This document shows positions 4,058 to 11,988 of a stretch of 11,988 nucleotides of DNA, in pieces. The first letter of the stretch is position 1, and each line of letters starts with the position of its first letter. The stretch is from Betaproteobacteria bacterium. GTDB taxonomy: Bacteria > Pseudomonadota > Gammaproteobacteria > Burkholderiales > SG8-41. The stretch is from contig JAHZNX010000056.1 in NCBI GenBank assembly GCA_020028375.1, positions 1-11,988 of the forward strand, read 5' to 3'. The notes below the pieces were generated by a model. It was given only the letters and a program-made list of their open reading frames with translations. It was not told where the DNA came from and ran no database searches. The position numbers were made by a program, and so were the translations under genes.

Positions 4058-6748
4058 ATGCGCCCCGACCTCGCGCAGCGGATCGAAGCCGGGTGCGTGG
4101 TCGTCACGCCGAACCGGCGGCTGGCCGCCCACCTGAAGCGCGAGTTCGATCTCGCGCAGGCTGCGTCCGGAAAGGCGGCTTGGCCCACCGCCGACTGCGT
4201 TTCCCTCAATGCATTTCTCGAACGCACCTGGGCGGAGGTCACGCGCTGCGCCGCGGGCGCGGCGCTGCTTTCCCCCCAGCAGGAAGCCGTGCTGTGGGAG
4301 CGGGCCGTGGCCGATTCACCAGAGGGCGCGGCGCTGCTCCATCCCGAGGCGGCAGCGCGCGCGGCGCGCGAGGCGTGGAGAATTCAGTGCGCCCACCATA
4401 TCGAGCTCGACCGCTACCGCTCCGCCCTCGATGACGACGGCCGCGCCTATCTCCACTGGTCGGACGAGTATCGCAAACTCCTGCGCGCCGGCAACTGGCT
4501 CGACACGGCACGCGTGCCGGAGGCGATCATCTTGGCGCAGCAGGCAGGGGCCGGGCTGGTCGCCCGCACCCTCGTACTTTATGGATTCGACCTGATCACG
4601 CCGCAGCACCGTGCCGTCTTCGAGGCGTTGGCGGGCGGCGGCTGGCAGGTGGCGGAAATGGCCGCACATCAGCGCGCGGGCAGCGCCCTCCGCGCCGCGT
4701 ACGACGACCGCGAGGCGGAGCTCGCGGCGGTGGCGTGGCAGGTGAAGAATGCGCTCGCGTCCCGGCCCGATGCGCGCATCGGCGTCGTCGTGCCCGATCT
4801 CGCAGCGGCGCGCAGCGACATGCTGCGCATTTTCGACGACGCGCTCGATCCCGCGCGGGTGCTGGGTGCCTTGCGCGAGCGCCCGCGGCCCTACAACGTC
4901 TCGCTCGGGCTCCCGTTGTCCGGGCATCCGCTCGTCCACACGGCGCTCCTCATCCTGGAGCTCGCGCGCGGGGAACTCGCGCTCGAGGACGCTGGCTCGC
5001 TGCTCCGCAGCCCCTTCCTCGCGGCGGGAGAGCAGGAGCTTGCCTCCCGCGCGCTGCTCGACCGGGACCTCAGAAGCGACGGCCGGCCGGTGGTCGGGTT
5101 GCGCCGGCTCGCGCGCCGCGCCCGCGGCGAAAATCCGGGCGATGTCGCTGGCTGTCGCGAACTTGCCGTGCGTCTGGTTGCGTGGGTCAAGCTTGCGGAA
5201 GAAGCGCGCAAAGGCAGGCAAGCGCCGTCGCAGTGGAGCACGGTATTCCAGCGGCTGCTCGCGGGCCTCGGCTGGCCGGGGGAGCGCACGCTCGAGTCCG
5301 CGGAGTACCAGGCCTTCGTCAAGTGGCGGGAAACCGTGTCCTCGCTTTCCGCGCTTGACCTCGTCGCGGCGCGTCTGGGTTACGACGACGCGCTTGCGCG
5401 CCTGAAGCGCATCGCCGCCGAGACCGTTTTTCAACCCGAGACTCCGGACGTGCCGGTGCAAGTGCTTGGCGTGCTCGAGGCGAATGCGCTCGAGTTCGAC
5501 CGGCTCTTCGTCACCGGCTTGAGCGACGAGGCGTGGCCGCCGCCGCCGCGTCCCAATCCCTATCTCCCGTTGGCGCTGCAGCGCGCGCACGGCGTGGCGC
5601 ACGCAACGGGCGAGTGGCAGCTCGAGTTCGCGCGCCGGACGATGTCGTTCTGGCTCGGCGCCGCCCGGGAGGTGCGATTGTCCTGGCCGCGGCGCGAGGG
5701 CGAGCGCGCGCTCGGCATGAGTCCGCTGCTCACGCCGATCGCGGATGCGCGGGACGCCGTGCAGCATCCGGTATTGTTGCGCGGCGCGATCTTTGCCTCC
5801 CGTGCCATCGAGGAGATCGCGGATTTCTCCGCACCCGGGCTGCCGGCGGGTATTGACGTGAAGGGCGGCGCGGAATTCTTCCAGAACCAGGCGGCCTGCC
5901 CGTTCCGGGGCTTTGCCGCGCACCGGCTGGGCGCGCAGGCGCTCGATGCGGCGCGCGTGGGCCTCGATCCGCGCGACCGCGGCGGCCTCGTGCACCGCGC
6001 CGCGGAATATCTCTGGAAGGAACTGGCAAGCAGCGCACGCCTGGCCGCGATGAGCGACGAAGAACTCAGGGCCGCGGTCGCGCGCGCCGTTGCCGCCGCG
6101 GCGGAGACCGTGCGCAGGCGGCGTCCCGACGTCATGACCGATGCTTTCGCCGGGCTGGAGCGCAGCCGCGTGGAGGCGTTGCTCGCGCGCCTGCTCGCGC
6201 TGGAAAAAACGCGTGCGCCCTTCACCGTGATGGGCCGCGAGGAGCCGCGCCCGGTCAGCGTCGCGGGCGTGCGGGTCGAGACGCGGCTTGATCGCGTGGA
6301 CCGGCTGGAGGACGGCAGCCACGTCGTGCTCGACTACAAGACGAGCCGCGAGGTGGACGCCGCGGACTGGCGCGGGGAGCGTCCGGACGAACCGCAGCTG
6401 CCGCTCTACGCAGCGAGCGGGCGTGGCGACCTCGCCGCGGTCGCGTTCGCGCAGCTCACCGCGCGGCAGGTGAGGTTCGAGGGGCTGTCACGGACAGCCG
6501 GCGTGCTGCCCGGGGTGCCGCAGCTTGCGGAGTCGAAGGAAGCGAGGCACTACCCGGGCTGGGACGGAATGCTGGAGACCTGGCGCGCGGTGCTGGAGGC
6601 GCTCGCGCGCGAGTATCTCGCCGGGCACGCCGCAGTCGCGCCGAAAAACTATCCCGATACCTGCAAGCACTGCGATTTTCCGACGCTCTGCCGCGTGCGC
6701 GAACTCAGGGACCGCGGGCCGGTCGGGGAGCACGAAACCAGTGAGTGA
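4058..6748 (+). CDS. addB: AddB-like PD-(D/E)XK nuclease, double-strand-break repair
   Basis: An 896-residue protein of the roughly 900-residue AddB-related group (TIGR03623-like) encoded next to AddA in Proteobacteria. It should pair with the next gene product to process double-strand DNA ends for recombination. The N-terminal half is a helicase-like fold that starts TPNRRLAAHLKREF; I find no GxxxxGK[S/T] P-loop, so it is probably not an ATPase. A UvrD-like segment LEANALEFDRLFVTGLSDEAWP lies near 473-494. The C-terminal nuclease has HRAAEYLWKEL, Asp745, the D759-Y760-K761 motif, and QLPLYA. Cys614, Cys869, Cys872 and Cys878 (C-x2-C-x5-C) match the AddB iron-sulfur clamp. No strong Shine-Dalgarno precedes ATG 4058, so initiation may be weak. 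The stop overlaps the addA start by 8 bp. Confidence 0.88.
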   Translation: MRPDLAQRIEAGCVVVTPNRRLAAHLKREFDLAQAASGKAAWPTADCVSLNAFLERTWAEVTRCAAGAALLSPQQEAVLWERAVADSPEGAALLHPEAAARAAREAWRIQCAHHIELDRYRSALDDDGRAYLHWSDEYRKLLRAGNWLDTARVPEAIILAQQAGAGLVARTLVLYGFDLITPQHRAVFEALAGGGWQVAEMAAHQRAGSALRAAYDDREAELAAVAWQVKNALASRPDARIGVVVPDLAAARSDMLRIFDDALDPARVLGALRERPRPYNVSLGLPLSGHPLVHTALLILELARGELALEDAGSLLRSPFLAAGEQELASRALLDRDLRSDGRPVVGLRRLARRARGENPGDVAGCRELAVRLVAWVKLAEEARKGRQAPSQWSTVFQRLLAGLGWPGERTLESAEYQAFVKWRETVSSLSALDLVAARLGYDDALARLKRIAAETVFQPETPDVPVQVLGVLEANALEFDRLFVTGLSDEAWPPPPRPNPYLPLALQRAHGVAHATGEWQLEFARRTMSFWLGAAREVRLSWPRREGERALGMSPLLTPIADARDAVQHPVLLRGAIFASRAIEEIADFSAPGLPAGIDVKGGAEFFQNQAACPFRGFAAHRLGAQALDAARVGLDPRDRGGLVHRAAEYLWKELASSARLAAMSDEELRAAVARAVAAAAETVRRRRPDVMTDAFAGLERSRVEALLARLLALEKTRAPFTVMGREEPRPVSVAGVRVETRLDRVDRLEDGSHVVLDYKTSREVDAADWRGERPDEPQLPLYAASGRGDLAAVAFAQLTARQVRFEGLSRTAGVLPGVPQLAESKEARHYPGWDGMLETWRAVLEALAREYLAGHAAVAPKNYPDTCKHCDFPTLCRVRELRDRGPVGEHETSE

Positions 6749-9700
6749 TCCTTCGGTAGACATTAGGCGGCTCCGCGCGCAGGACGCGCAGGCGCGGCGC
6801 GAGGCGCTCGACGCCGCGCGCTCCTTCATCGTCCAGGCGCCGGCGGGCTCGGGCAAGACTGAGCTGCTCATCCAGCGCTACCTCGTGCTGCTCGCGCGCG
6901 TGGACGCGCCCGAGGAAGTCCTCGCCATCACCTTCACGAAAAAGGCGACGGCGGAGATGCGCGCGCGCGTGCTGGAGGCGCTCGCCCGCGCGGAGGACGA
7001 CGCCCCACCCGAGAAGCCGCACGAGCGCGTGACCTGGGATCTCGCCCGCGCCGCGCGCGAAAGGGATCGTTCCGCGCGCTGGGGCATCGCCGAGAATCCC
7101 AACCGGCTGCGCATCCAGACCATCGACTCGCTGTGCCACTGGCTCACGCGCGAGCTGCCGCTCGCCTCCGGCTTCGGCGCGCAGCCCGAGACGCTGGAGG
7201 ACGCGGATGCGCTTTACGCCGACGCGGCGGGACGCACGCTTGCCGGGCTCGATTTGAAGGAGCCGTGGGCGCGCCACGTCGCAACCGTGCTCCGGCACCT
7301 CGACAACCACGTCGAGCGCGCGCAGAAACTGATCGCCGACATGCTCAAGGTGCGCGACCAGTGGCTGCGGTCGGTGTCCCGCGCGCGCGGAAAGGAACGC
7401 GAGGTGCTGCAGGGAGCGCTGGCCAACGCCACGCGCGACTCGCTCGCGAGCCTGGCGGCGCTGCTGCCGGATACGGCGCGCGCGGAACTCGTCGCGACAG
7501 CGCAGTACGCTGCCGGAAATCTCGCGGCGGAAGGGAAGACTTCGCCCATCACCGCCTGCGGCGGCATGAAAGCGATTCCCGGTGCGGAGCCGGAGGATCT
7601 CGATGCTTGGCGCGGCGTCGCCGAGCTGCTGCTGACGCAGGCGGGTGGATTGCGGCGGAGCATCGACGCGCGCCAGGGCTTCCCTCCCGCGACGGGCGCG
7701 AAGGGTGCGGAGCGCCAGAGGCGCGAGGACGCGAAGGAGGCGTTCGAGGCGCTGGCGAGCAATCTCGCGCTGCACCGCACCTTCGTCGCGCAGCTGCACT
7801 TCACGCGGTCGCTGCCGCCCCCGTTCTACACCCATGCGCAGTGGGAGGTTGTCGAAGCGCTGGCAGCGCTGCTACCCGTCGCGGTCGCGATGCTCAAGGT
7901 GCTGTTCCAGGAGCGCGCGCAGGTGGATTTCACGGAAGTCTCGCAGCGCGCCGTGCAGGCGCTCGGCGAGCCCGATGCGCCCACCGACCTTGCGCTCGCG
8001 CTCGACTGCCGGATCCGCCACGTGCTGGTGGACGAATTCCAGGACACCTCCTGGAGCCAGTACGATCTCCTGCGGGGCCTCGCGGCGGGCTGGCAGGAGG
8101 GCGATGGCCGCACCCTCTTCGTGGTGGGGGATCCGATGCAGTCCATCTACCGCTTTCGCAAGGCCGAGGTCGGCCTCTATATGCGCGCCTGGCACGAGGG
8201 CATCGGGCCGGTGGCGCTGGAGCGCCTCGTGCTCGCCGTAAATTTCCGCTCCACGGGCGCGATCGTCCGCTGGTTCAATGCAGCATTCGAGAAGGTGCTG
8301 CCGGACGAGGAGGACCTCGCAAGTGGCGCGGTTCCGTTTTCGCCCTCGGTCGCGGACAGCGCCGCGCCCGAAGGCGGGGTGCCGCAGGTCCACGCCCTCG
8401 CGTCGACCGGCCGGGCGGCGGAGGCGCGGCTCGTGGCCGGGCTCGTGCGGCAGGCGCTCGCGGAAAATCCTGGCGGAGAAGTCGCGCTGCTCGTGAGAAG
8501 CCGCGCCCATCTCGCGGAAATCGCTCCGGCACTGAAGGACGCCGGGATTCCCTTCCAGGCGATCGAAATCGAGCTGCTGGGCCACCGCCCGGTCGTGCAG
8601 GACCTGCTCGCTCTCACGCGCGCGCTCGTCCACCCGGCCGACCGCGTCGCCTGGCTCTCCGTGCTGCGCGCACCGTGGTGCGGGCTGACGCTGGCGGACC
8701 TCGATGCGCTGGCGGGCCACGACCGCAGCGCGGCGCTGTGGACGTTGGTGAACGATGCGGCCGTCCTCGCGCGGTTAAGCGGGGACGGGAAGCAGCGCCT
8801 TCTGCGCGCGCGCGATGCGCTCGGCGCCGCGCTCGCCGCGCGGCGGCGCGGACCTTTCGCGCGCTGGGTCGAGGGCGCGTGGCTCGCGCTCGGCGGCCCC
8901 GCATGCGCGCGGAACCCGACCGATCTCGAGGACGCGCGCGTATTCTTCAAGCTCCTCGAGGCGCTGGAGGAAGGCGGAGACCTGCCCGCGCTCGAGACGC
9001 TCGCGGAGCGCGTCGCGAAGCTCTACGCTTTGCCGGACGCCACGGCGGACGCCGCGCGCGTGCAGCTCATGACCATCCACAAGGCGAAGGGCCTGCAGTT
9101 CGACACCGTGATTCTGCCGGGCCTGGGCTACCCGCCGCGCCGCGACGACCCGAAGCTCCTGCTGTGGCTCGAGCGGCCGCGGAGCCATGGCGCTCCGGAC
9201 CTGCTCCTCGCGCCGATTCGCGAGGCGGCCGCGGCAGAGGACAGAATCTACGAGTACGTGAAGGCGCTCGAATCCGCGAAGGAGGAGCATGAAGCCGCGC
9301 GACTGCTTTACGTCGCGGCGACGCGCGCAAAATCGCGCCTGCACCTCATCGGCCAGGTGGACTGGAATGAGGAGCGCGCGGCAAGACCGAAGTCGCGATC
9401 GCTGCTCGAGCACCTGTGGCCGGCGGTCTCGAGCGAATTCGAGCGGCTGGCGGAGCAGGCCGCCACTGCCGTGGTCGATCAGGCAATCGAGGGGCCGCCG
9501 CACGCGATCCGCCGCTTCGTATCCGGCTGGAAACTGCCCGAGCCGCCCGTGGCTGTTGCCTGGACACCGCCCGCCGCGCCCGTATACGAGGGGAAGAGCC
9601 CACACGATGAGGTCGAGTTCTCGTGGGCGTCGGAGACCGCGAAGCACGCGGGGACCGTCGTGCACCGCTTTCTCCAGATCGTTGCGGAGGAGGGGATCGC

Positions 9701-10160
9701 CACGTGGGATGCGCGGCGCGTAGCATCCCTGCGCGAAGTCTTCGCCAGGGATTTGCTGCAGCTCGGCGTTCCCGATGCCGAGAGAAAAAGCGCGGTGACG
9801 CGCGTGCACGACGCTCTCGCCGCAAGCCTCGCCGCGGAGCGCGGGCGCTGGGTATTGGGAGCGCACGCCCAGGCGCGGGTGGAGCTGCGCCTCACCGGCA
9901 CGCTCACGGGAGAGATCGTGAGCGTCGCGATCGATCGGACGTTCGTCGACGAGCACGGCACGCGCTGGATCGTGGACTACAAGACCGGCACGCACGAAGG
10001 CGCGGACGTGGACGCCTTCCTCGATCGCGAGCAGGAGCGCTACCGCAGTCAGCTCGAGCAGTACGCCGCGCTCATGCGCGGGATCGACAGCCGGCCGATC
10101 CGGCTTGGGCTCTATTTCCCGCTGCTCAACGGCTGGCGGGAATGGGAGCTTCCCCCTTGA
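6741..10160 (+). CDS. addA: AddA-like UvrD/Rep-family helicase-nuclease
   Basis: A 1139-residue superfamily 1A helicase with a C-terminal RecB-type nuclease, the motor subunit of an AddAB-like end-processing enzyme. In order: P-loop AGSGKT (Lys39, Thr40); ITFTKKATAEM (63-73); Walker B VDEFQDTS (Asp431, Glu432); GDPMQSIYRF (from Gly463); NFRST (from Asn501); TIHKAKGLQFD (from Thr778); LLYVAATRAK (Arg862). The nuclease follows with GTVVHRF (His975), AIDRTF (Asp1065), D1079-Y1080-K1081 and QLEQYA. All helicase and nuclease motifs appear intact. GTG 6741 is chosen because GGGGAG lies about 10 nt upstream and it overlaps the addB stop, pointing to translational coupling; homology starts soon after. 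The frame is open back to 6525 but that stretch is out-of-frame addB sequence. The tail overlaps the convergent dioxygenase gene by 35 bp. Confidence 0.92.
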   Translation: MSDPSVDIRRLRAQDAQARREALDAARSFIVQAPAGSGKTELLIQRYLVLLARVDAPEEVLAITFTKKATAEMRARVLEALARAEDDAPPEKPHERVTWDLARAARERDRSARWGIAENPNRLRIQTIDSLCHWLTRELPLASGFGAQPETLEDADALYADAAGRTLAGLDLKEPWARHVATVLRHLDNHVERAQKLIADMLKVRDQWLRSVSRARGKEREVLQGALANATRDSLASLAALLPDTARAELVATAQYAAGNLAAEGKTSPITACGGMKAIPGAEPEDLDAWRGVAELLLTQAGGLRRSIDARQGFPPATGAKGAERQRREDAKEAFEALASNLALHRTFVAQLHFTRSLPPPFYTHAQWEVVEALAALLPVAVAMLKVLFQERAQVDFTEVSQRAVQALGEPDAPTDLALALDCRIRHVLVDEFQDTSWSQYDLLRGLAAGWQEGDGRTLFVVGDPMQSIYRFRKAEVGLYMRAWHEGIGPVALERLVLAVNFRSTGAIVRWFNAAFEKVLPDEEDLASGAVPFSPSVADSAAPEGGVPQVHALASTGRAAEARLVAGLVRQALAENPGGEVALLVRSRAHLAEIAPALKDAGIPFQAIEIELLGHRPVVQDLLALTRALVHPADRVAWLSVLRAPWCGLTLADLDALAGHDRSAALWTLVNDAAVLARLSGDGKQRLLRARDALGAALAARRRGPFARWVEGAWLALGGPACARNPTDLEDARVFFKLLEALEEGGDLPALETLAERVAKLYALPDATADAARVQLMTIHKAKGLQFDTVILPGLGYPPRRDDPKLLLWLERPRSHGAPDLLLAPIREAAAAEDRIYEYVKALESAKEEHEAARLLYVAATRAKSRLHLIGQVDWNEERAARPKSRSLLEHLWPAVSSEFERLAEQAATAVVDQAIEGPPHAIRRFVSGWKLPEPPVAVAWTPPAAPVYEGKSPHDEVEFSWASETAKHAGTVVHRFLQIVAEEGIATWDARRVASLREVFARDLLQLGVPDAERKSAVTRVHDALAASLAAERGRWVLGAHAQARVELRLTGTLTGEIVSVAIDRTFVDEHGTRWIVDYKTGTHEGADVDAFLDREQERYRSQLEQYAALMRGIDSRPIRLGLYFPLLNGWREWELPP

Positions 10161-11100
10161 TGGTCGTGCGGTGCATGACGCGCCGCTGCGTGGTGTCTAC
10201 CTCCGTGCGGTAGTGCATGCAGCAGCGGTTGTCCCACAGCACGAGGTCGCCGGCGCGCCATTTGTGGGTCCAGGCGTATTTCGGCTGCGTCGCGTGCGCC
10301 CACAGCTGGTCGAGGAGACGCTCGCTTTCCTCGTTCGGGATGCCGATGATGTAGTTCGACGGCCACACGCGCCGGCGCCCGAGGTAGAGTGCGCGCCTGC
10401 CGGTTACCGGGTGCACGCGCACGAGCGGATGCGTCGGGCCCTCGACTTCCTCGGGTTTCGTGGGAAGCTTCACGCCGGGGCGCAGCACGCCCGCGCTGTT
10501 GCGGCTCGAGTCGTGCACCTGGGATCTGCCTTCGATCGCGCGCTTGAGAGGGTCCGGCAGCTCCTCGTAGGCGAGGTACTGGTTGTTGAACGAGGTATCG
10601 CCGCCGCCCGCCACCGGCACTTCCAGCGCGTAGAGCATGCTGCCCGCGGGCGGTACCGCCACGTAGGAATTGTCGGTGTGCCAGACCACTTCGTAGCTGC
10701 CGAGTCCGCCGTTGTCGAGCACGGGCTTGCCGCTGGCGTCGAGGTTGGAAATGATCGTGATGCTGGGATGCCGCGACACCATATAGGAATCGTCCACGCC
10801 GTGTCCGGCGGCGAGATGGTACTTGCGCGCGGCCGAATCGTGCGGCGGCCCGAAGATGGCGGACGTCGCCAGCAGTTGCTCGTCGCCGAGGCTCTGGCCG
10901 CGGACGAGCAGCACCATGTGGTCCGCCCAGGCTTTCCGGAGCGCTGCTTTCACGTCCTCGGGCACCGGCAGGGAAAAGTCCACGCCCAGGATCTCGGCGC
11001 CGAGCGCCGCCCCGCTCGGCACGGCGTGGAATGCGGCAAGCGTGTTGGCCGTCGCGGCGGGCCGCGCGTGCGTTGTGTCGCTATGTGGACTGGTGCGCAT
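10126..11100 (-). CDS. TauD/TfdA-family Fe(II)/2-oxoglutarate dioxygenase
   Basis: A 324-residue non-heme iron oxygenase that should couple 2-oxoglutarate decarboxylation to substrate oxidation. The iron-binding triad is His141 and Asp143 (WHTDNSY) and the distal His296 (LVLWDNRCCMH). Arg307, 11 residues after the distal His, and Arg311 match the two arginines of TauD (R266, R270) that bind 2-oxoglutarate and the acidic substrate group. The N-terminal LGAEILGVDFSLP is a typical family opening. ATG 11100 is supported by GAGGAGG about 7 nt upstream. Family members act on taurine, alkyl sulfates, phenoxyacetates and other acids; which one applies here cannot be told. The gene is divergent from the amidase gene, which may mean a shared role in organic nitrogen or sulfur use. 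Confidence 0.92.
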   Translation of the reverse strand: MRTSPHSDTTHARPAATANTLAAFHAVPSGAALGAEILGVDFSLPVPEDVKAALRKAWADHMVLLVRGQSLGDEQLLATSAIFGPPHDSAARKYHLAAGHGVDDSYMVSRHPSITIISNLDASGKPVLDNGGLGSYEVVWHTDNSYVAVPPAGSMLYALEVPVAGGGDTSFNNQYLAYEELPDPLKRAIEGRSQVHDSSRNSAGVLRPGVKLPTKPEEVEGPTHPLVRVHPVTGRRALYLGRRRVWPSNYIIGIPNEESERLLDQLWAHATQPKYAWTHKWRAGDLVLWDNRCCMHYRTEVDTTQRRVMHRTTIKGEAPIPASR

Positions 11101-11123
11101 GATTCGACCTCCTCGACCACGAA

Positions 11124-11152
11124 ATTCTGTGCCCCGTCGCAGCCAGCGTCAA
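11124..11152 (-). promoter_or_regulatory. Sigma70-type promoter of the dioxygenase gene
   Basis: On the minus strand TTGACG (11147-11152, 5 of 6 bases) and CAGAAT (11124-11129, 4 of 6) are exactly 17 bp apart. Transcription would start near 11117, giving a short leader holding the GAGGAGG ribosome site before the ATG at 11100. I found no equally good plus-strand promoter for the amidase gene in this 76-bp gap. Confidence 0.5.
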
Positions 11153-11176
11153 GAAACGGATCGCACGAGGGATAGA

Positions 11177-11988
11177 ATGACCCCCGCCATGAGCGAGCCC
11201 GAAGTGATCCTGCGATCGACTCCCGCGACGGTGAGCTGGGGCTGGATCGCCGCCGACCGGGCGCCGGTCGCGCGCGTGAAATCAGGGCAGACTCTGCGCA
11301 TCGACACGGTGACGCACCAGGGCCTGAACACCGACCAGGACCCCGTCGCGCTGTTCGGCGCCGCCGGCATCGCGCCCCGCGAGGTGCTGGCCGACGCTGC
11401 GGAGATCTACCGCAGCGTGAAGCGCGGCGAGGGCGCCGGCCCGCACCTTCTCACCGGGCCGATCTACGTCGAGAGCGCGCGGCCGGGCGACATGCTCGAA
11501 GTGCGTGTACTCGACGTGGCGATCCGCGTTCCCTACGGCATCAATGCCACGGGCCCCGGGCGGGGCGCGGTGCCCGATCTCCTCCCGCAGGCGGTCCAGA
11601 GGGTGATCAAGCTCGACTTGAAGCGCCGCGTCGCGCTGTTCGCGAAGAACGTGGAAGTCCCGCTCGCGCCATTCATGGGCATCGTCGCGGTCGCGCCGCC
11701 GCCGCAGCTGAAGCGCGTCAGCACCAAGCCGCCCGGCGCCTTCGGCGGCAACCTCGATTTCCGGCACCTCGTCGCAGGCTCGACGCTCTATCTCCCGGTG
11801 TTCAACGACGGGGCGCTCTTCTACACCGGCGACGGCCATGCGTGCCAGGGCGACGGCGAAGTGGACGGCACCGCGATCGAGATTTCGCTCACGCCGACCC
11901 TGCAATTGATCGTGCACGAGGGCGCCGGCACGGAGATGAAGTGGCCGCGCGCCGAAGACGCGGCGCACTACTATTCGATGGGAATGGG
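11177..11988 (+). CDS. Acetamidase/formamidase family protein (3' partial)
   Basis: The frame opens at ATG 11177 and runs past the window end, so about 270 residues are visible. The family (FmdA/AmdA) hydrolyses short-chain amides such as formamide or acetamide to the acid and ammonia. Recognisable parts are GPIYVESARPGDMLEVRV, KPPGAFGGNLDFRHL, and GDGHACQGDGEVDGTAIEISL, the characteristic DGHAxQGDGE block. The ATG at 11177 is preferred over the in-frame ATG at 11189 because GAGGG lies 5 nt upstream of the first. The gene is divergent from the TauD-like gene across 76 bp. The family is clear; the substrate is inferred only from it, and many members are annotated without tested activity. Any partner genes would lie beyond the window. 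Confidence 0.88.
   Translation, partial: MTPAMSEPEVILRSTPATVSWGWIAADRAPVARVKSGQTLRIDTVTHQGLNTDQDPVALFGAAGIAPREVLADAAEIYRSVKRGEGAGPHLLTGPIYVESARPGDMLEVRVLDVAIRVPYGINATGPGRGAVPDLLPQAVQRVIKLDLKRRVALFAKNVEVPLAPFMGIVAVAPPPQLKRVSTKPPGAFGGNLDFRHLVAGSTLYLPVFNDGALFYTGDGHACQGDGEVDGTAIEISLTPTLQLIVHEGAGTEMKWPRAEDAAHYYSMGM

Noticed and set aside
4316..6322. 668-residue open frame on the minus strand inside addB
   Set aside because: It is the antisense shadow of a GC-rich gene: Arg- and Ala-rich with no recognisable domain, while the plus-strand frame carries clear AddB motifs.
7133..9292. 719-residue plus-strand frame overlapping addA
   Set aside because: Out-of-frame reading of addA; composition is dominated by Arg, Ala and Gly, and the helicase motifs lie in the other frame.
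8775..9995. 406-residue open frame on the minus strand inside addA
   Set aside because: Antisense shadow of addA with low-complexity, Arg-rich composition and no motif.
10105..11175. 356-residue plus-strand frame opposite the dioxygenase gene
   Set aside because: Antisense shadow; the minus-strand frame has the complete His-Asp-His iron site and a good ribosome site.
11282..11968. 228-residue minus-strand frame opposite the amidase gene
   Set aside because: Antisense shadow; the plus-strand frame has the family DGHAxQGDGE block.
1..11988. CRISPR arrays, tRNA or rRNA genes, insertion sequences, phage or toxin-antitoxin genes
   Set aside because: I looked for them on both strands and saw no supporting repeats, cloverleaf sequence or protein family matches.

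Overview
The window is ordinary chromosomal DNA of a GC-rich proteobacterium, most likely a betaproteobacterium. The clues are the trxA-rho-rpmE gene order, a 7Fe FdxA ferredoxin very close to the Azotobacter/Pseudomonas type, a Rho of betaproteobacterial character, and an AddAB-like repair pair whose AddB member resembles the roughly 900-residue family found beside AddA in Proteobacteria. There is no tRNA, rRNA, CRISPR array, insertion sequence or phage gene. Coding density is very high; the longest gap is about 200 bp.

Layout. (1) 1-1014, plus: 3' part of a gamma-glutamyltransferase-family N-terminal nucleophile hydrolase of the HpxW-like clade. (2) 1022-3427, minus: trxA, rho, a small lipoprotein gene and rpmE, read in that order; rpmE has its own good sigma70-type promoter. 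(3) 3428-3626: divergent control region between trxA and fdxA, with a 22-bp-spaced repeat. (4) 3627-3950, plus: fdxA. (5) 3951-4057: a GCTGA-rich inverted-repeat element. (6) 4058-10160, plus: AddB-like nuclease and AddA-like helicase-nuclease, overlapping by 8 bp, a two-gene double-strand-break repair operon. (7) 10126-11100, minus: TauD/TfdA-family dioxygenase, overlapping the addA tail by 35 bp. (8) 11177 to the window end, plus: acetamidase/formamidase-family protein, cut by the window edge and divergent from the dioxygenase gene.

The most striking observation is in rho. The reading frame is intact, and every landmark residue N-terminal to the P-loop falls at exactly the E. coli position. 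After residue 190, however, the protein jumps directly to the equivalent of E. coli residue 232. Exactly 41 residues (123 bp) are missing in frame, and they include the catalytic-glutamate DERPEE segment. All downstream landmarks are present, shifted by 41. A Rho like this should not hydrolyse ATP productively, and Rho is normally essential in this group. It is therefore either an assembly or sequence error, a recent deletion compensated by a second copy, or a genuinely unusual Rho. The rho leader also carries two C-rich, G-poor stretches that fit known Rho autoregulation.

The flanking genes (GGT/HpxW-like hydrolase, 2-oxoglutarate dioxygenase, amidase) suggest amide or organic-nitrogen catabolism, but their substrates cannot be read from the sequence. 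I see no convincing new multi-gene system here; the rho deletion and a few intergenic structures deserve checking.
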